Source: Leptospirales bacterium (lineage in GTDB: Bacteria > Spirochaetota > Leptospiria > Leptospirales > Leptonemataceae). Taken from it: 64,000 bases of DNA. The stretch is from NCBI GenBank assembly GCA_016788865.1, contig JAEUSB010000075.1:1-64000 (forward strand). The letters are read 5' to 3'. Position 1 is the first letter of the stretch. Every line of letters begins with the position of its first letter. Below are positions 60,672 through 64,000 of the stretch, piece after piece. The position numbers and the translations under genes are program-made. The notes below the pieces were generated by a model, which saw nothing but the letters and a program-made list of their open reading frames with translations, had not been told where the DNA came from and made no database searches.

Positions 60672-61397
60672 CTAGAAGTTACTTCGTGAAGAGACTACGA
60701 TGCGCGCCGCGTTGAAGCTGGCTGTATTGCTGAATCGATAGAATGCCTGACCAAGGGTAAGCGTATTGGTGGAAGCATCCGCCCAGGAATTATAGTTGAG
60801 AACGGCGTTCCCCAGAGTCAGACCCGAGCGCGAAGAACAATTCGCGCCATTCGTACCGGTGTACCAGACGACGATTCGCGGACCAACACCCGCCCCGGGA
60901 ATTGCCTCATAACAGATCTCCTGGTTTGTGCTTCCCGTCGCGAAGATATTCGGTGTATTCACCCCCACGCCAGCCGGAGCAGCCGGATCGTACTGCACGG
61001 TTGCGGCGTTTCTCAAGAAGGTAAAGCTATCGGTGGCTCCAGCCGACTTTCCGGCCACAACCGCATACTGGCCCGCCTGGAAAGTACTGCTTGAGGTGGG
61101 AGCAGAAGAATACCCAAGGAAGATGTAACCGAATGCATTCGATGCAGGAACGTTAATACCCTGAATCGTGAAGAATCGCCCAACCCCTGCGGAAGGCGAA
61201 CACAGAGGCAGGTAAGTTGTGTTCCCCGATCCAAATGAAACGACATCCGTCGTGCACTGAGTCGAATCGGTGCTGTTTGCCGCCGCAATGGCCAGAGCCA
61301 TCAGCATCGTGTTGTCGGTTTGCTCTTCCTTTTCAAGGCCGAGCAGGTTGCAGGCTGAGAAGGCTGCTATCAGAACTAAGATAGGTAGGAATTTCAT
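60672..61397 (-). CDS. Orphan lipoprotein with haem-island operator pair
   Basis: A 241-residue lipoprotein with lipobox AAFSAC (Cys16). The mature start NLLGLEKEEQTDNTMLMALA repeats the motif of the lipoprotein before hmuT. The remainder is Gly/Ser/Thr/Asn-rich with beta-sandwich features (VGRFFTIQGINVPASNAFGY, ending ASFNAARIVVSSRSNF) and four or more cysteines that may form disulfides. No known domain is recognised. Two operators at the same 36-bp spacing as those before the hmuT operon lie upstream, so it is probably induced together with haem uptake. Confidence 0.75.
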   Translation of the reverse strand: MKFLPILVLIAAFSACNLLGLEKEEQTDNTMLMALAIAAANSTDSTQCTTDVVSFGSGNTTYLPLCSPSAGVGRFFTIQGINVPASNAFGYIFLGYSSAPTSSSTFQAGQYAVVAGKSAGATDSFTFLRNAATVQYDPAAPAGVGVNTPNIFATGSTNQEICYEAIPGAGVGPRIVVWYTGTNGANCSSRSGLTLGNAVLNYNSWADASTNTLTLGQAFYRFSNTASFNAARIVVSSRSNF

Positions 61398-61450
61398 GGT
61401 TCCCCTCCAAAATTGCGAGAATCCGGCGCTTCCGCCGGTCGGACCAGATT

Positions 61451-61467
61451 TTGATACTGAGTCTCAA
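61451..61467. promoter_or_regulatory. Palindromic operator c1
   Basis: TTGATACTGAGTCTCAA, identical base for base to operator a1, located about 55 bases upstream of the lipoprotein ATG. Confidence 0.7.
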
Positions 61468-61474
61468 TGTCAAA

Positions 61475-61503
61475 TATGTACTGCAATTAAGACTCAATCT
61501 CAA
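61475..61503 (-). promoter_or_regulatory. Predicted promoter with operator c2
   Basis: Operator c2 (61487-61503) reads TTGAGATTGAGTCTTAA on the minus strand, one mismatch from the consensus. Its TTGAGA (61498-61503) can act as -35, with -10 TACATA (61475-61480) after 17 bases. The c1-c2 centre spacing is 36 bp. Confidence 0.55.
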
Positions 61504-61586
61504 TTAGATCGAGAAACAGAGACCTCCTGCTGTCAAACGAACCGGATCCTCAACGCGTAGACATTCGCGGAACTTGGGCAGTTCTT

Positions 61587-62813
61587 TCAGGCGGCAAGGC
61601 CGAGCAGTAGGTACCCTTTCACCTGCCCCAGGCCCTTTATATCGATTGTACCCCGATCCTCAAACTTGAATCGCTTCTGGAGCAGCTGGTAGGTAGACTC
61701 CGTGACCTGGATCTGGCCTGGTAGACCGTGGGATTCCATGCGCGAAGCGGTGTTCACACTGTCCCCCCATAGGTCGTAGATGAACTTCTTTTTGCCAATG
61801 ACCCCGGCCACCGCGTCCCCGGAGTTGATTCCAATGCGGAGCTCCAGAGGCAGCGAATATTTCTCCTTATACCGTCGAATCGTTGCAAGCATCTCAAGAG
61901 CAAACAGAGCAACCCGCTCGGCATGATCGGGCCCAGGATCCGGCAAGCCGCCCACAATCATGTATGAGTCCCCAATGGTCTTGATCTTCTCAAGTTGGTG
62001 CTTGTCGGCCAGATCATCGAAATCAGAAAATATCTCATTGAGAAGCGACACCACACCCACGGCGGGCATCTGCCTGGACATCTCAGTAAAGCCTACAATG
62101 TCCGAAAAGAGGACCGTACAATTTTCATACCGTTCGGCAATTGTGTCCGGACTTTCACGCAATTTCTGGATCACAGAAGATGGGAGGATATTCTGGAGAA
62201 GACGTTCAGATTTTTCTTGTTCCGCCTGAACATATTTCTCCGATCTTTCGAATGTCCGGTAGATATAGTAAGAAAACGCAAGGACGAGAGCACCAAAGCC
62301 TATGCGCATTCCCTTGCTTCGTGATAACAGAGATTCTGCTGGGATGGTTATGAATCCAGGGATAGACTCATGAAAGAATTCAAAACCTGCATACAGCAGG
62401 AAGCACAGTAAGGCCATACCGATTGCCAGAGCCTTCTGCTTACTGGGAAAAATAAAGTAAACAACAAGAACGAGCGTGAGCAGGAACAGATGTCCGGGGG
62501 CACTCTTCCCAAAGATGAGTGCATTGGTAATTATGAATGCCAGCGAAACGCCTACAAAATACAACCGTGCAAGCAAAAGCTTACCGATTCCGTTTAATAT
62601 GATTGTAAAGAAAAGGAGGGCACAGACGGCCAGCGGAGCAAGCGCGCGCGAAACAGGTACACCAAAAAAAATGGAAATTGGGCAATTGGCGAGGGCAAAA
62701 AAGAAAACTACAAGAGTCAGGCTATTCAGGAGTACAACGTGCTTAATCTCAAACTGGTGCGCCACATGACGAGCCCCGGCATATGCTATCCCATTCCAGA
62801 GTAATTGCAGCAT
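61587..62813 (-). CDS. Membrane class III adenylate/guanylate cyclase
   Basis: A 408-residue cyclase with six hydrophobic segments (about 25-200) and no large extracytoplasmic domain, a linker (EQEKSERLLQNILPSSVIQK), and a class III catalytic domain (about 225-405). Metal-site aspartates are in CTVLFSDIVGFTEMS and KIKTIGDSYMIVGG. The Lys of KIKTIGD and Asp of IYDLWGDSVNTASRM favour ATP. It should make cAMP in response to a membrane or redox signal. It lies next to the haem island but has no island operator at its own start. Confidence 0.9.
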   Translation of the reverse strand: MLQLLWNGIAYAGARHVAHQFEIKHVVLLNSLTLVVFFFALANCPISIFFGVPVSRALAPLAVCALLFFTIILNGIGKLLLARLYFVGVSLAFIITNALIFGKSAPGHLFLLTLVLVVYFIFPSKQKALAIGMALLCFLLYAGFEFFHESIPGFITIPAESLLSRSKGMRIGFGALVLAFSYYIYRTFERSEKYVQAEQEKSERLLQNILPSSVIQKLRESPDTIAERYENCTVLFSDIVGFTEMSRQMPAVGVVSLLNEIFSDFDDLADKHQLEKIKTIGDSYMIVGGLPDPGPDHAERVALFALEMLATIRRYKEKYSLPLELRIGINSGDAVAGVIGKKKFIYDLWGDSVNTASRMESHGLPGQIQVTESTYQLLQKRFKFEDRGTIDIKGLGQVKGYLLLGLAA

Positions 62814-62931
62814 GGCTAGCGTACAATAAATGAGACGCGATGAGATCTGACACCTGCGATTTTCTAAAATCCCTGGTGGCCTGCCAATAAAACGATTGCA
62901 GACGTCATTGATTTAGCACTCACTATCTCTT

Positions 62932-63468
62932 ATGCAACCCCTTCCGACGGTTCGATCGTGCAACACGCGTGAGGATTTAGCCAATCACATAGACGAAATC
63001 CATGCCGGCCTGTGTGGATTCTTACGCGATGTCCCAGAGGAATTACTTTTCTCTCGGGCAGAGCCAGAGGGATGGACCGTGGCCAAGAATATCCAGCACA
63101 TAGCCAGCACAAATCGATTGATGACCAGGTGGATCAACCTGCCCAACTGGATTATCAAGTTGCGGGGAAAGCCCAGGCAGAACCAACGCCTTGAGGAGTT
63201 GCAGCCCACCAATCGTCCAAACCTGTCTAACTACGGAAAGTATCCTGAGCCAGGCCGCGTTCGCCCCGGCGCGCGCGAAGAGCTGGAAAAGGTCCTGTTA
63301 ACATCAGCAGCCGGACTAAAGAAGGCAATCTTGAAACGCCCGGAAGCCGAACTGGACAATCTGCCCGGGTTATTTGGCAAAATGAATCTGAGATCGTTTG
63401 TACTATTTTGCCTGAAGCACGGAGTCCATCACGCTGGCGTGGCCCGGACTCGCCTCCTGCAGAAATAG
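62932..63468 (+). CDS. DinB-superfamily protein
   Basis: A 178-residue four-helix-bundle protein of the DinB/YfiT type. The metal-binding histidine triad is suggested by GWTVAKNIQHIASTNRLM and LKHGVHHAGVARTRLL. Members include thiol-dependent transferases and stress proteins of unknown activity. The region between the helices (LPNWIIKLRGKPRQNQRLEE) is rich in Arg and Pro. Its stop lies 1 base from the convergent gene at the right edge. No substrate is evident. Confidence 0.75.
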   Translation: MQPLPTVRSCNTREDLANHIDEIHAGLCGFLRDVPEELLFSRAEPEGWTVAKNIQHIASTNRLMTRWINLPNWIIKLRGKPRQNQRLEELQPTNRPNLSNYGKYPEPGRVRPGAREELEKVLLTSAAGLKKAILKRPEAELDNLPGLFGKMNLRSFVLFCLKHGVHHAGVARTRLLQK

Positions 63469-63469
63469 G

Positions 63470-64000
63470 CTAGTCCTGGATTTCGATGGTGAGTTCAAAA
63501 TCACCGTCAACAACGTCCTTTGCACCAGCAACACCTATGGCAATGACATCGCGGCGGGTGACGGTTGGGAACTCTATGCTCTGCGGTTCCGCTGGCTTTG
63601 TGAAATCCGGCTGCCCAATCCAGGTTGGGTGGCTCGCTTCACATCTTTGTAAGCCGTACTTCAAAGGTGGAATATTTTTCCCATCAAACGAGTAGCCGTA
63701 AAGATTGATTCGCTTACCGTTCAGAGGTTTAACAGTGATTTTGGCAACAGATCTCTCGGGGATGTCTATCCAATAGAAGAGGTGATTGCCTTTGAACTCA
63801 ATATTGCGAATGCCAGGCCAACAGGCTATATCACTTCTCTCTGCCCACGACAAGTCCTTCACAATCCTGCCCTCTTTTAGAGAGCCACGTACTTTGACGG
63901 TCTTACCGGGAATCGTTTTAATATAGCGGATTCCGGAAATCTCCTTCATTGGCTTCACATCTTTCTTTTTTACGACCTCGTCATAGCTGCTCGCATATCC
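63470..64000 (-). CDS. Protein of unknown function, 5' end beyond window edge
   Basis: The frame stays open from its stop to the right edge, so the start is probably outside. Upstream of a GTG at 63958 the in-frame codons read GYASSYDEVVKKKD, which looks coding and like the mature start of an exported protein. Visible part: about 176 residues, with SLKEGRIVKDLSWAERSD, YWIDIPERSVAKITVKPLNG and VIAIGVAGAKDVVDGDFEL, a beta-rich single domain. No family is recognised. If GTG 63958 is the true start, the protein would be 162 residues. Confidence 0.6.
   Translation of the reverse strand, partial: GYASSYDEVVKKKDVKPMKEISGIRYIKTIPGKTVKVRGSLKEGRIVKDLSWAERSDIACWPGIRNIEFKGNHLFYWIDIPERSVAKITVKPLNGKRINLYGYSFDGKNIPPLKYGLQRCEASHPTWIGQPDFTKPAEPQSIEFPTVTRRDVIAIGVAGAKDVVDGDFELTIEIQD

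Overview
The window looks like the chromosome of a spirochaete of the order Leptospirales, possibly Leptonema- or Turneriella-like. This is inferred from the flgK-flgL-fliW-csrA block, the lax spirochaetal lipoboxes, TonB-dependent haem uptake next to a HemO-type haem oxygenase, and many SpoIIE phosphatase, STAS and membrane cyclase proteins with moderate GC content. Genes are dense, stop/start overlaps of 1-8 bases are common, and TTG and GTG starts appear to be used. I see no tRNA, rRNA, insertion sequence or CRISPR array.

Layout. 1-8.7 kb is a chemotaxis locus: cheY (cut by the left edge) and a NarL-type regulator on the minus strand, then a transducer, cheW, cheR, cheA, cheB and an alpha-carbonic anhydrase lipoprotein on the plus strand. 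8.9-11.5 kb is a PAS-rich NarL-family histidine kinase and a lone receiver. 11.5-16.6 kb is a poorly recognised stretch of small exported, lipid-anchored and membrane proteins, one with an Imm33-like domain. 16.6-34.8 kb mixes signalling (class III cyclase, SpoIIE phosphatases, STAS proteins, a GHKL ATPase) with housekeeping genes (mpl, tpx, acyltransferase, glycosyltransferase, deacetylase, pyrophosphatase, MaoC hydratase). 34.9-37.1 kb encodes a chimera of a type 1 periplasmic binding protein and a pentameric ligand-gated ion channel. 37.1-44.5 kb holds a lipase-like hydrolase, ridA, amtB, a GAF-SpoIIE-TPR protein, a STAS protein and a coupled CBS/enoyl-CoA hydratase/hydroxylase operon. 44.5-49.3 kb ends in csrA, fliW, flgL and flgK.

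49.4-61.5 kb is a haem and iron island: two small paralogous proteins, a 2-Cys peroxiredoxin behind a PerR-box-like palindrome, lipoprotein-hmuT-hmuU-hmuV/hmuS (the last two fused), hmuY-hmuR, an ankyrin lipoprotein with hemO and an MFS exporter, and another orphan lipoprotein. A 17-bp palindrome, consensus TTGAGATTGAGTCTCAA, recurs at four promoter regions of the island. It is paired with an identical 36-bp centre-to-centre spacing in front of two lipoprotein genes, which suggests one Fur-family regulon. The likely flow is HmuY and HmuR at the surface, HmuT/U/V across the inner membrane, HmuS and HemO for haem handling and cleavage, and possibly the MFS protein for product export. The right edge holds a second class III cyclase, a DinB-like protein and a gene whose start lies outside the window.
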